Of a stretch of DNA of 64,000 nt, positions 9,048-16,791 are shown one piece after another (within the stretch, counting starts at the first letter, position 1; each line of letters starts with the position of its first letter). The position numbers were made by a program, and so were the translations under genes. Source of the stretch: Nitrospirales bacterium (lineage in GTDB: Bacteria; Nitrospirota; Nitrospiria; Nitrospirales; UBA8639); contig JAJEJG010000013.1 of assembly GCA_022828225.1 (NCBI GenBank), forward strand, positions 186,001 to 250,000, in the 5' to 3' direction. The notes under the pieces are model-generated. The model searched no databases. It had not been told where the DNA came from and was given only the letters and a program-made list of their open reading frames with translations.

Positions 9048-9623
9048 ATGAAGAAACGAACCTTCGCGTTATACGTCGTGATCTTTGTGCTCGGGCTTGG
9101 AGCAGGATGGACGCTTAACACGGAAGGACCGCCCGTCCGGGGCATTTCCGCCAGAACCGCGGCCGATTACCTCCATGGGGTGATTGAGGCTGACAGGACG
9201 TTTTATACACAGCACGTCGTCGAGCGTATGGAAGCCATGCTCATTGTGAATGCGTCGGAAGAGTGGGCCCATGACAAGACTTTGCCGCTGCCCGCACAGT
9301 TTTTGCGCGAAGCCTCGCGAAGCCTGCGTCTCCGTGATGCGCCGTTTCGCTACCGGTTGGTCAGCCTCTGGCCGTTGAATCCTCAAAATGCGCCGGCCTC
9401 GGATCACGAACGGCGGATGTTGGAGCAAGTCGTTGAGTTCGGCGAGGTCATGGAAGGTGAAGTCGCGTCGAATGACAAACGCTACTTTCAGGCGATCTAT
9501 CCGGACCGGGCCGTGAGTCGGGCCTGCGTGTCCTGTCACAATGCGCACACCGAGTCTCCAAAGCGCGATTTCAAACTCAATGACGTGATGGGCGGGCTGG
9601 TGATCGAAGTGCCGTTGGATTAG
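9048..9623 (+). CDS. DUF3365 (Tll0287-like) haem protein, membrane anchored
   Basis: A 191-residue protein with an N-terminal hydrophobic anchor (about residues 5-22, FALYVVIFVLGLGAGWTL) and a periplasmic DUF3365/Tll0287-like domain. Near the C-terminus ACVSCHNAH provides one CxxCH haem c site, followed by DVMGGLVIEVPL, a typical end of this family. Members are PAS-like haem proteins thought to act in redox or gas sensing or electron transfer; which applies here is unknown. It is divergent from the histidine kinase gene, separated by about 190 bases, so a functional tie to that kinase is possible but unproven. Confidence 0.8.
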   Translation: MKKRTFALYVVIFVLGLGAGWTLNTEGPPVRGISARTAADYLHGVIEADRTFYTQHVVERMEAMLIVNASEEWAHDKTLPLPAQFLREASRSLRLRDAPFRYRLVSLWPLNPQNAPASDHERRMLEQVVEFGEVMEGEVASNDKRYFQAIYPDRAVSRACVSCHNAHTESPKRDFKLNDVMGGLVIEVPLD

Positions 9624-9791
9624 GTTACTTGGATGTAAAAGGTCCGTGTCCGTTCTCGTCCACGCCTCGGCTTTTTCTTTTCTGCTGCCGGGGCTTCAGC
9701 TGATTATCCGGCCATTTTCCTTCAAGATGCATTGAAGACTCATTTTGGCCTTTGCTACATTTCTTCCGTTCGGACAGACAACTAACAGATC

Positions 9792-11228
9792 ATGATCAAA
9801 GCGCGCACAATAACTATGTTGTCCTGCAGCGCCGTGGCATTGGTGCTCGGTTTGCCGGAACTCGGCTGGGGAACGGACGACTCGATCACTCACGTCGATC
9901 TCACCCAGTCAGCCATCGGATATTTCGCGCTGGGCATTTTTGTGCTGGCCTATGCCCTGGTCATGGCCGAGGAATTTACGCACCTCAGGAAATCCAAACC
10001 CGTCATATTGGCGGCGGGCATCATTTGGGCAATGGTGGCGTGGTCGTATCCCGGCGACGATCCGCATGCCGTCGAGCATGCGCTACGTCACAATATTCTC
10101 GAATACGCGGAATTGATGTTATTTCTGCTGGCCGCCATGACGTACATCAACGCCATGGAAGAACGGTTGGTTTTCGAAAGCCTGCGGTCCTGGTTGGTGC
10201 GCAAGGGCTTTACCTACCGTCAGTTGTTCTGGCTCACGGGAATCCTGGCGTTTTTTATTTCTCCGGTGGCGGACAACCTGACTACGGCCTTGCTGATGTG
10301 CGCGGTAGTGTTGGCTGTCGGGGCGGACAATCCCCGGTTCGTCAGTTTGGCGTGTATCAATATCGTGGTGGCGGCCAACGCGGGCGGGGCCTTCAGCCCC
10401 TTTGGCGACATCACCACGTTGATGGTGTGGCAAAAGGGGATCGTGGGCTTCTTCACGTTTTTCCTCCTGTTCGTGCCCTCGGTGGTCAACTACGTGGTGC
10501 CGGCCGCGATCATGCATTTTGCCGTACCGAAGGTTTCGCCGGTGCCGTCAGACGAAATCGTACACATGAAGCGGGGCGCCCACGTGATTATGCTGCTGTT
10601 CTTTCTCACGATCTGCACCGCCGTGAGTTTTCACAATTTCCTCCATCTTCCCCCCATGGTTGGCATGATGACCGGCCTGGCCTACCTGAAATTTTTTGGG
10701 TTTTACCTGCAGAGGACGCACAGTCGATACGCGGCACCGGGAACATGGAGTGAGAAGAAAGCTCAGGAAACGCTTGGCGACATGATCCCATTCGAAATCT
10801 ATCAGCACGTGGCAAGGGCGGAATGGGATACCCTGCTGTTTTTCTATGGTGTCGTCCTGTGTGTGGGAGGGTTGGGCTTTCTCGGCTATCTCGCGGTCGT
10901 GGCCCAAGTGATGTATATTGACTGGGGGCCCACGTTCGCGAATACGATGGTCGGGATTTTGTCCGCAATCGTGGATAACATTCCGGTGATGTTTGCCGTC
11001 CTGACGATGAATCCCGACATGTCTCTGGGCCAATGGCTCTTGGTGACCTTAACGGCCGGGGTCGGTGGGAGCATGCTGTCGATCGGATCGGCCGCCGGCG
11101 TGGCGCTCATGGGACAGGCGCGCGGCAAGTATACGTTTTTCAGTCATCTCAGATGGACCCCGGCCATTGCGCTCGGGTATGCGGCGAGCATCCTGGCCCA
11201 TATGTGGATCAATGGGAGTCAATTTTGA
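9792..11228 (+). CDS. nhaD: Na+/H+ antiporter, NhaD family
   Basis: The 478-residue product is an integral membrane protein with about a dozen hydrophobic segments. It shows NhaD family hallmarks: an N-terminal signal-like helix, PVADNLTTALLMCAV, NIVVAANAGGAFSPFGDITTLM, and IVDNIPVMFAVLTMNP. NhaD proteins export sodium in exchange for protons and work best at alkaline pH. The gene is followed by sulP and lies in the same island as the Dab pump and an NhaR-like regulator, so it may maintain the sodium gradient for bicarbonate uptake; that is inference. No Shine-Dalgarno is obvious before the ATG. Confidence 0.92.
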   Translation: MIKARTITMLSCSAVALVLGLPELGWGTDDSITHVDLTQSAIGYFALGIFVLAYALVMAEEFTHLRKSKPVILAAGIIWAMVAWSYPGDDPHAVEHALRHNILEYAELMLFLLAAMTYINAMEERLVFESLRSWLVRKGFTYRQLFWLTGILAFFISPVADNLTTALLMCAVVLAVGADNPRFVSLACINIVVAANAGGAFSPFGDITTLMVWQKGIVGFFTFFLLFVPSVVNYVVPAAIMHFAVPKVSPVPSDEIVHMKRGAHVIMLLFFLTICTAVSFHNFLHLPPMVGMMTGLAYLKFFGFYLQRTHSRYAAPGTWSEKKAQETLGDMIPFEIYQHVARAEWDTLLFFYGVVLCVGGLGFLGYLAVVAQVMYIDWGPTFANTMVGILSAIVDNIPVMFAVLTMNPDMSLGQWLLVTLTAGVGGSMLSIGSAAGVALMGQARGKYTFFSHLRWTPAIALGYAASILAHMWINGSQF

Positions 11229-11255
11229 CGTAGGCCCTGACAGGCGCAAAACCCA

Positions 11256-11285
11256 TTGCTCTCGGGGATGTATGCGGGCTACAAT
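11256..11285 (+). promoter_or_regulatory. Candidate sigma-70 promoter for sulP
   Basis: TTGCTC (11256-11261), an 18-base spacer and TACAAT (11280-11285). It lies between nhaD and the terminator hairpin in front of sulP, so a transcript starting near 11292 would have a leader of about 230 bases that contains the hairpins at 11343-11382 and 11446-11487. Confidence 0.45.
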
Positions 11286-11445
11286 TTGATAAACACCAAG
11301 GAGAGGAGGCAATTCGGATAATCGAAGAATCCGCGTGGCTATTGAGAACGTTCCGCCTGCACGCAGGCGAATGGTTCTTCTCACTGACGTGTCGGGCATG
11401 TAGGGTAGCTGGCTGTCGGCTGTCTCAGGCTGGCCACAGTGCAAG

Positions 11446-11494
11446 CCGGTTGAGCATTCAGGAACCTGCTCTCTGAATGGCAACCGGTTTTTTT
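11446..11494 (+). terminator. Intrinsic terminator (possible attenuator) in the sulP leader
   Basis: Left arm CCGGTTGAGCATTCAG (11446-11461) and right arm CTGAATGGCAACCGG (11473-11487) pair with two bulged bases, followed by seven T residues (11488-11494). It ends only 29 bases before the sulP ATG, and AGGAG lies in that gap. No separate promoter fits between terminator and gene, so the hairpin must be read through when sulP is expressed. A second hairpin (11343-11382; CGCCTG/CAGGCG core) lies upstream. Confidence 0.75.
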
Positions 11495-11523
11495 GTGTTC
11501 CAAACGGATAAAGAGGAGAAAGC

Positions 11524-13164
11524 ATGAGCGCTGAAAAAGCAGACCTGCCACGAGGAACGCTTACCGGGCTTCGGCAGCACTGGAAAGCCGACCTGCTGTC
11601 CGGATTCCTGGTGTTTCTGATTGCGCTGCCGTTGTGTCTCGGCATTGCCCTGGCCTGTGGGTATCCCGCCATTGCCGGCATCTTCACCGCCATTATCGGC
11701 GGCATCCTGGCCACGTTCTTCAGCAATTCGGAGCTCACGATCAAAGGTCCGGCCGCGGGGCTTATCGTCATCGCCATCGGCTGCGTGACCGAATTCGGGT
11801 TTACCGGCGGGAAGGATCCGGCTGCCGACTATCAAGCCTACCGGCTGGCGCTGGGCGTCGGGGTGGCTGCGGGCATCATCCAAATCCTGTTCGGAGTTTT
11901 CCGCGCCGGCATCCTCGGGGAATTTTTCCCCACGACCGCGATCCATGGGCTATTGGCCTCGATCGGGGTCATCATCATCGCCAAGCAGTTTCCGGTGGTC
12001 ATGGGACTCAGCCCCGAAGGCTCCCCCCTGCACCTGCTCGCCAACGTTCCCACGTTCATCATGAACATGAACCCCAAAATCGGTTTGATCGGGATCGTGA
12101 GCCTCCTCATCGTATTCGGATATCCGCTCATCAAATACCCTGCATTTAAAGTGATCCCGGCTCCGATGATCGTGTTGATCGTCGCGGTGCCGATGGGTCT
12201 GTACCTGAACGTCGGTCAGGAAGGCACTTACACCTTTAACGACCAGACCTATGCCTTGGGAGCAAAGTTTCTGGTGGACGTGCCGGCGAATATGTTCAGC
12301 GCGCTCGCATTTCCGGATTTCTCCGGACTCACGACGTCCATCGGCATCAGGTACGTGATCATGTTTGCCTTGATCGGGAGCGTGGAATCATTACTGAGCG
12401 CGAAGGCCATCGACCAGATCGATCCGTGGCAACGAAAGACGGACTTGGACCGGGACCTGCTGGCCGTCGGGGTCGGCAATACCGTCTCGGCCTTCGTGGG
12501 CGGGCTCCCGATGATCTCAGAAATCGTACGCAGCAAAGCCAACATCGACAACGGGGCTGAAACGCGTTTTGCCAACATGTTTCACGGCCTGTTTCTGCTG
12601 ATCTTCGTCGCCTTGATTCCCATGATGATCAACCAGATCCCTCTGGCGGCCCTGGGTGCGTTGCTGGTGTTTACGGGGTTCCGGTTGGCTTCCCCCCAGG
12701 AATTTGTCCACATGTATCATTTGGGGAAATACCAGTTCATCGTGTTCGTGTCCACGGTCATCGGCGTCCTGGCCACGGACCTCTTGATGGGCATCGGGAT
12801 CGGCATTGGAGTCAAGGTTGTTCTTCACATCATCAATGGCGCTCCGCTCCTCTCGTTTTTCAGACTGAATGCGGAGATCACCCAGGAAGACGATACCTCG
12901 GCGACTATCGTGGTCCGGGAGTCTGCCATCTTCAGCACCTGGATCCCCCTGCGCAAACACCTGAACCGGTTGTTGCAGGAAGGAAAAACCGTCACCCTGA
13001 ATCTGGCCGAGACGCAAATTGTCGATCACAGCGTCATGTCAAAACTCAACGAATGGGTCGGTGAATTCGAAGAAAGGGGATGCGACCTCTTCATCAGGGG
13101 GCTGGCACAGCACCGACCTATGTCCGATTCCGTAGTCGCGGCGCATATCAAGCCGAGGGACTAG
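11524..13164 (+). CDS. SulP family anion transporter with STAS domain, candidate bicarbonate importer
   Basis: The 546-residue product is a SulP/SLC26 transporter. About 440 residues of membrane helices include ALPLCLGIALACGYPAIAGIFTAIIGG and LTIKGPAAGLIVIAIG, followed by a C-terminal STAS domain (about 455-546, VTLNLAETQIVDHSVMSKLNEWV). SulP proteins move sulfate, bicarbonate or other anions. The position next to nhaD and near the Dab operon favours sodium-coupled bicarbonate uptake of the BicA kind, but the substrate cannot be fixed from sequence. Start is supported by AGGAG about seven bases upstream. The long structured leader with a terminator suggests control by transcription attenuation. 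Confidence 0.85.
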   Translation: MSAEKADLPRGTLTGLRQHWKADLLSGFLVFLIALPLCLGIALACGYPAIAGIFTAIIGGILATFFSNSELTIKGPAAGLIVIAIGCVTEFGFTGGKDPAADYQAYRLALGVGVAAGIIQILFGVFRAGILGEFFPTTAIHGLLASIGVIIIAKQFPVVMGLSPEGSPLHLLANVPTFIMNMNPKIGLIGIVSLLIVFGYPLIKYPAFKVIPAPMIVLIVAVPMGLYLNVGQEGTYTFNDQTYALGAKFLVDVPANMFSALAFPDFSGLTTSIGIRYVIMFALIGSVESLLSAKAIDQIDPWQRKTDLDRDLLAVGVGNTVSAFVGGLPMISEIVRSKANIDNGAETRFANMFHGLFLLIFVALIPMMINQIPLAALGALLVFTGFRLASPQEFVHMYHLGKYQFIVFVSTVIGVLATDLLMGIGIGIGVKVVLHIINGAPLLSFFRLNAEITQEDDTSATIVVRESAIFSTWIPLRKHLNRLLQEGKTVTLNLAETQIVDHSVMSKLNEWVGEFEERGCDLFIRGLAQHRPMSDSVVAAHIKPRD

Positions 13165-13379
13165 GTTGCATCGTCTTGCCCCCGCTTGATGAAGCCAATA
13201 GGCGTCGTATTCTTGCCGACATTCCTCTATCAGACGGTTTAGTGGGTTTAGTGCGATTTCGCTCATTTGAGCGCGTGCGTTTTTGCTGATTGCCGCAGCA
13301 CGATTAGACGATCTACCCATTCAACTTTATAACCCATTGATTTTCAAATGGTTTCATGCAACCGGTTTCCAAGGGAAAC

Positions 13380-13395
13380 TGGCATATCCTTTGCT
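13380..13395 (+). promoter_or_regulatory. Sigma-54 (-24/-12) promoter
   Basis: TGGCATATCCTTTGCT matches the consensus TGGCAC-N5-TTGC with the exact ten-base spacing between the invariant GG and GC. Transcription would start near 13406, leaving a 30-base leader with GGAGG before the small ORF at 13436. An imperfect dyad, GGTT-TCATGC-AACC, lies about 20 bases upstream and could be part of an activator site. Confidence 0.7.
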
Positions 13396-13435
13396 TTTAA
13401 AAAGATAGTGTCTGATTAAACCTTTGGAGGAAATC

Positions 13436-13591
13436 ATGAGTGAATTTTCCATCTTGTACAAAAGCCTACATTGTGAGCAGAAACGAACGAAGAAAATCGA
13501 AAAAAACGACGCCTCTTCACAAGTTAAGAGTGGGGCCAAGTCGGGATCAATCTTCAGCCCCTTTCGGGCGTTGATAGCCAAAATTTTCTAA
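13436..13591 (+). CDS. Small basic protein of unknown function behind a sigma-54 promoter
   Basis: A 51-residue ORF from ATG 13436 to TAA 13589-13591. It has a strong Shine-Dalgarno (TTGGAGG, five bases before the ATG), a sigma-54 promoter upstream and a T-tailed hairpin downstream (13702-13727). The product is hydrophilic and lysine-rich in the middle (EQKRTKKIEKND), with an aromatic, more hydrophobic tail (SIFSPFRALIAKIF). There is no signal peptide and no family is recognised. The full set of expression signals makes it likely to be real. The NtrC-type regulator at 5531-6925 could be its activator, but no evidence ties them beyond proximity. Confidence 0.65.
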   Translation: MSEFSILYKSLHCEQKRTKKIEKNDASSQVKSGAKSGSIFSPFRALIAKIF

Positions 13592-13615
13592 TCCGGTCGT
13601 TTCTCTCCCCTTGCT

Positions 13616-13645
13616 GTCATCCCCGACCTGATCGGGGATCCAGCG
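13616..13645. repeat. Short palindromic intergenic repeat
   Basis: ATCCCCGA-CCTGA-TCGGGGAT within GTCAT...CCAGCG. This unit resembles the widespread class of palindromic intergenic repeats of the form ATCCCCG...CGGGGAT-CCAG. Only one copy was noticed in this window. Confidence 0.45.
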
Positions 13646-13701
13646 TCTTTACTTGCCCTTTTCTGTCGGGCTTACCGCTTGTCCTCGCCTTCTTTTATGA
13701 A

Positions 13702-13727
13702 GGACCTGAATCCAGGTCCAGCATTTT
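13702..13727 (+). terminator. Probable intrinsic terminator after the small ORF
   Basis: GGACCTG (13702-13708) pairs with CAGGTCC (13713-13719), followed after four bases by TTTTT. It lies about 110 bases after the small ORF stop, beyond the palindromic repeat. Confidence 0.5.
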
Positions 13728-13938
13728 TCCCTTTTGTAGTTAGTTAAACACCAGAGTTGAAAAGGCTTCTTGGCCAAGAGATCGGAATGGATTCTCCCGC
13801 CTCAACGTGCCGTCCAGTAAAAATCGGCAGGTAGCGGACTCTTCTTGACCTCTCCGGGGATCGCTTATACCATGGCGACTCATTAAGGCCCGCTCTAGAG
13901 TTTGCAGAGTCGTTACCAAGTGGAAAGCTCTATCTTCC

Positions 13939-14310
13939 ATGAAGAACGGACTAACGAAAGGCGAGACTGAGACGGCTATCCGCAATGCCGTCATCAAATT
14001 CGAACAGGAATTCATGGGACGCGGGCCCACGGAGGTCAAGGCGTTCATCCTGCGCGACATGGTCCTGGTACGGCTCAAGGGCGTTCTGACTCCGGCCGAA
14101 CGGCAACTTGCCAAGAACGCCGAAGGCGTGGACATGGTCAAACGCATGAGGCAGAACCTCATCTCCCAAGGACGGGAACGCCTCTGCGGCCAGATTTCCA
14201 CCATCACCGGAGTCGAAGTCACGGGCCTCTTCACCGACATCGAAACGCACAGCGGCGAGCGGATGATCGTCTTCACCCTCGAAAACGACCTCGACAATAT
14301 GGTTCGCTGA
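13939..14310 (+). CDS. DUF2294 family protein
   Basis: A soluble 123-residue protein that fits DUF2294: FMGRGPTEVKAFILRDMVLVRLKGVLTPAERQLA, then a central VKRMRQNLISQGRERL helix and TGVEVTGLFTDIETHSGERMIVFTLE. The family is widespread and its biochemical role is not established. It sits between the sulP and dab regions, so a role in ion or inorganic-carbon handling can be proposed but is not shown. A weak promoter (TTGACC-N17-TACCAT) ends near 13880. No clear ribosome binding site is seen before the ATG. Confidence 0.75.
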   Translation: MKNGLTKGETETAIRNAVIKFEQEFMGRGPTEVKAFILRDMVLVRLKGVLTPAERQLAKNAEGVDMVKRMRQNLISQGRERLCGQISTITGVEVTGLFTDIETHSGERMIVFTLENDLDNMVR

Positions 14311-14447
14311 CGTCGAACGTGACCGTGGTCATTCTGAGCAGGAGGAAGGATTTCGCCAACCTTCCTCCTGCCAGGAATTCCGTATTTAACATGAAACAGA
14401 TTTTGTGGTGTGATACGCTCTGTTCGACATGCTGGGAGAGACCCACC

Positions 14448-14534
14448 ATGAAAAAATGGACCACCACGAAACTCACCACAACGCTTCAACACGGGAAAGC
14501 CCGTACTTTCGGGTTTCGCTCGCCCAGGAGGTAG
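14448..14534 (+). CDS. Possible 28-residue basic peptide
   Basis: ATG at 14448 with GGGAGAG nine bases upstream and TAG at 14532-14534. The peptide is threonine-, lysine- and arginine-rich (MKKWTTTKLTTTLQHGKAR). It ends three bases before the next ATG, and its last codons contain the next gene's Shine-Dalgarno (AGGAGG), so it could be a translationally coupled leader. The evidence is thin. Confidence 0.3.
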   Translation: MKKWTTTKLTTTLQHGKARTFGFRSPRR

Positions 14535-14537
14535 CGT

Positions 14538-14837
14538 ATGGACCATGAACCGGGACCCGCTCGCCCTCGTCAAACGTATAGTCCCAGTGACATTGCCAAA
14601 ATCTGGGAGCGCGGCAAGCCCCTCACAAGCCAATGGTCCAGTAAAAGGGATATCAAGGATCCCGGCGAGTGGCGACGCGATTTCTTTGGCTATCCGATCC
14701 GCTTTGGAGCCTATGGTGATCGTGACTCTTTGCATGGCTGGGAGATTGCGCCGCTGGTCATCCGGTCGCGTGACGGCACGAAGGCCACAACCCTCTTACG
14801 GCCGTTGCATTGGCTGTCGATCCTCAAACTGACCTAA
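14538..14837 (+). CDS. Small HNH-like protein with the catalytic motif missing
   Basis: A 99-residue product starting at the ATG at 14538, with AGGAGG about six bases upstream. The middle (WRRDFFGYPIRFGAYGDRDS, then HGWEI) and the end (LLRPLHWLSILKL) resemble a family of short HNH-endonuclease-like proteins with the plan GWEIDH...NL.PLHW.NN..K. Here the Asp-His pair that should follow GWEI is replaced (GWEIAPLVI), and the closing asparagines are also absent, so nuclease activity is not expected. The similarity is from memory of the pattern and needs a profile search. Confidence 0.5.
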   Translation: MDHEPGPARPRQTYSPSDIAKIWERGKPLTSQWSSKRDIKDPGEWRRDFFGYPIRFGAYGDRDSLHGWEIAPLVIRSRDGTKATTLLRPLHWLSILKLT

Positions 14838-15068
14838 GGAAGAGGGCCCAACGTCACCAGTTGCCTGGATCGCGTCTGCCATTGGGGAAATGATTTGATC
14901 GCTCCTTCGCCACCGCGTGAGCCTTACCGCCTTGATCTCCTATATCCGGATGGTCCACGGCTTGGTGGTTTCGCTCGCGGGTTCTCCCGGCCGAATTGAT
15001 TGTTGTTTCAACTATCTTTCCTCCATGTCTGGCTCAATGCATAAGGCCCCTCCAGCCCAGGGTTAAGA

Positions 15069-16001
15069 CTATCGGCCGGCGCCAAATGCGCCGACAAACC
15101 GGTCATGCTCGAAAATGCCGCCGACTTCTTCATGATTCGGGCCGTAGAACTGGCCTTGAATAGAATCTCCCTCGCTGTCCGTCTCGAAAGTTCCGTTCGT
15201 CACGGCCAAGCCGCCCCACATCATGTCTGCCCGTGATTGCCCTGTGCCCGCGTCACGGATATTGGTAAAGGCCACATCCATCGCCATTTGAGCCATATCA
15301 AGCGTCAACGTCGCATCCCCTCGAACAAGACTCCTATCGGATCCAACGGAACCCCCAACCATGCCGCCCCTCCAGGTGGCATTGCCGGACAGGGCCGGGT
15401 TCGTGCCCGTGGCATTTCCGATTGAGTACGCATACCCCGCCTCTAGGCCGGCCACGTCGCCGCCGTCACTCGTATCGTGCGTGACTCCTTCAAGCTGGAC
15501 AGCAAAAAAATTGTGATCCAACCAGCCGCCCAACAACGTCACGTCCACGGAAATCCCCGGTTCTGTCAGTTCTCCGCCACCTTCGGCAATGGAGACGCCT
15601 TGCTGCACGGCGATCCGTTGCCAGTCAATGTTGGGATCAAGGGCATCCAAATCGGATACGGACACACGTACATGTTCCACCCCGTTATACGACGCCGTAC
15701 ATGAATCTGTCGCACATGACGTGTTAAAGCGAAACGGCATCATTTGTCCGCCAACGGCAACGCTGGTCAAGACGTCACTGGCCAATATTGAATCGGCCGA
15801 CCCGGCAATTTGTGAGATGGTCGCTTGAACGTTATCGACCATGGGAGGAGCGTCCACCACCATAGCGGAACCACTGCCCCCCCCACCGCAACCAGCCAGC
15901 AGACCCGCCATAATGATGCACGCGACAACGTGACGTTTTAAACCATGAGGGGGGCCCACAGAACGCACGACATTTGGAACCACAGAGGTTAAGGTTTTCA
16001 T
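15069..16001 (-). CDS. Lipoprotein with TbpB-like beta-barrel domain and a duplicated leader
   Basis: A 310-residue product from the ATG at 16001, preceded by AGGAGG. The first 18 residues (MKTLTSVVPNVVRSVGPP) match the signal-peptide start of the two small secreted proteins at 16316 and 24304. A second, complete lipoprotein signal follows (LKRHVVACIIMAGLLAGC, then a glycine-rich linker). The C-terminal part has the TbpB/Slam-type barrel pattern, ending IQGQFYGPNHEEVGG and FVGAFGAGR, as in transferrin-binding-like solute-binding lipoproteins. The gene therefore looks like a lipoprotein gene that acquired the promoter, ribosome binding site and first codons of the secreted-protein family. Its ligand is unknown. 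Confidence 0.7.
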   Translation of the reverse strand: MKTLTSVVPNVVRSVGPPHGLKRHVVACIIMAGLLAGCGGGGSGSAMVVDAPPMVDNVQATISQIAGSADSILASDVLTSVAVGGQMMPFRFNTSCATDSCTASYNGVEHVRVSVSDLDALDPNIDWQRIAVQQGVSIAEGGGELTEPGISVDVTLLGGWLDHNFFAVQLEGVTHDTSDGGDVAGLEAGYAYSIGNATGTNPALSGNATWRGGMVGGSVGSDRSLVRGDATLTLDMAQMAMDVAFTNIRDAGTGQSRADMMWGGLAVTNGTFETDSEGDSIQGQFYGPNHEEVGGIFEHDRFVGAFGAGR

Positions 16002-16095
16002 GGCGTCCTCCTTTCTGGTTCTTTGTTTATCAGCTCTTAATTTCATTAACGGCCAGAAAATTGAATTTGACAAATAAATACTTTTCACCTTATCA

Positions 16096-16114
16096 ATCTA
16101 CATTTTGGATGTAT
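16096..16114. promoter_or_regulatory. LysR-type operator/promoter, copy 1
   Basis: ATCTACATTTTGGATGTAT contains the inverted repeat TACAT-N5-ATGTA. It lies in an AT-rich divergent region that also has GACAAATAAATA, shared with copies at 16773-16791 and 24754-24772. It separates the lipoprotein gene (minus) from a regulator remnant (plus), the arrangement typical of a LysR regulator and its target. Confidence 0.55.
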
Positions 16115-16120
16115 AATTGC

Positions 16121-16225
16121 ATGGCCGTAGACCGGCTCAACGACCATCATGTGTTCAATATTCCGGTTGCTGACCGGGAAGGATGCATTAGGCGAGCGCG
16201 TGACGTGCTGCGGATTGTCCCATAA
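16121..16225 (+). pseudogene. Remnant of an NhaR-like LysR regulator gene
   Basis: The 34-codon frame MAVDRLNDHHVFNIPVADRE...ARDVLRIVP aligns with the N-terminus of the intact regulator at 24784 (MDWLNYHHLLYFWVIARE...AREVLSLSQ). Its last bases (GGATTGTCCCATAAA) match a region about 70 codons further on in the intact gene, so an internal deletion joined the two parts. It ends at the same point as the second remnant (23961-24198) and is followed by the same hairpin. Confidence 0.65.
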
Positions 16226-16227
16226 AA

Positions 16228-16266
16228 GGAGAGGGAGACCGGGACGTAGTCCCGGTCTCCCTCTCC
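16228..16266 (-). terminator. Perfect 18-bp hairpin, terminator of the small secreted-protein gene
   Basis: GGAGAGGGAGACCGGGAC (16228-16245), loop GTA, and its exact complement (16249-16266). On the minus strand it is followed by TTTTATG, so it should terminate the gene at 16316-16678. A near-identical copy is at 24204-24240 in the same position relative to the paralogous gene. Confidence 0.75.
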
Positions 16267-16315
16267 TGCCTGCCAGCCGAACGTGTTTCTATGACGTCGG
16301 TTGGTTTTCTGATTG

Positions 16316-16678
16316 TCACTCGCTTTTTTTCAGTTGGGCCATTTGCTCTTCATGCCAGGACACGTGTTCCTGAAGGCCCTGTAACTCTCCTCGCCACTTC
16401 CCAAGGACTCTTGTCCAACTCTGGCGTTTAAATCCTTTGGGATCACGGTAGGAGTTCTTGACCATGTCCAGCCGGTGTTCCAATTGTTGGATTTTTTGTG
16501 CAAGCACGGCCGCTTTGTCCTGGTGTTGCTGAATGGCTGCCTCGTGAAATTCGACGGATTGCATCATGGCCTCTCCTGCGAAGGGTTCGCTGGAAACGGT
16601 TCCTTTCGCAGCAAATCCGGGTAGGGTGAGTCCCACACAGAGTACGATGCTTGGAATCACAGCGGTTAAGGTTTTCAT
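16316..16678 (-). CDS. Small secreted coiled-coil protein, paralogue 1
   Basis: A 120-residue product from the ATG at 16678, preceded by AGGAGG. A signal peptide (MKTLTAVIPSIVLCVGLTLP, cut near GFAAKG) leads to a helical, glutamine- and lysine-rich mature part with heptad-like spacing (AVLAQKIQQLEHRLDMVKNS) and a tryptophan-containing end (RVLGKWRGELQGLQEHVSWHEEQM). The paralogue at 24304 is about as long and clearly similar throughout. Both sit opposite a LysR-type gene or remnant across an AT-rich promoter, which suggests control by that regulator. No known family was recognised. The longer frame up to 16774 runs through the promoter and was rejected. Confidence 0.75.
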   Translation of the reverse strand: MKTLTAVIPSIVLCVGLTLPGFAAKGTVSSEPFAGEAMMQSVEFHEAAIQQHQDKAAVLAQKIQQLEHRLDMVKNSYRDPKGFKRQSWTRVLGKWRGELQGLQEHVSWHEEQMAQLKKSE

Positions 16679-16772
16679 GTCGTCCTCCTTTCTTGTTCTT
16701 TGTTCATCAACTCTTATTTTATTAAATAACCATAAAAGGTCATCTAACAAATAAATAATATTAGGCATAACC

Positions 16773-16791
16773 ATCTATATTTTAGATGAAT
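16773..16791. promoter_or_regulatory. LysR-type operator/promoter, copy 2
   Basis: ATCTATATTTTAGATGAAT contains the inverted repeat ATCTA-N5-TAGAT. The upstream stretch TCTAACAAATAAATAATATT (16743-16762) is also found at 24723-24742. It faces the small secreted-protein gene; no regulator start codon follows on the plus side. Confidence 0.55.

Noticed and set aside
13255-13379. Terminator immediately after sulP
   Set aside because: No stable hairpin followed by T residues was found; the T-run near 13270 has no stem before it.
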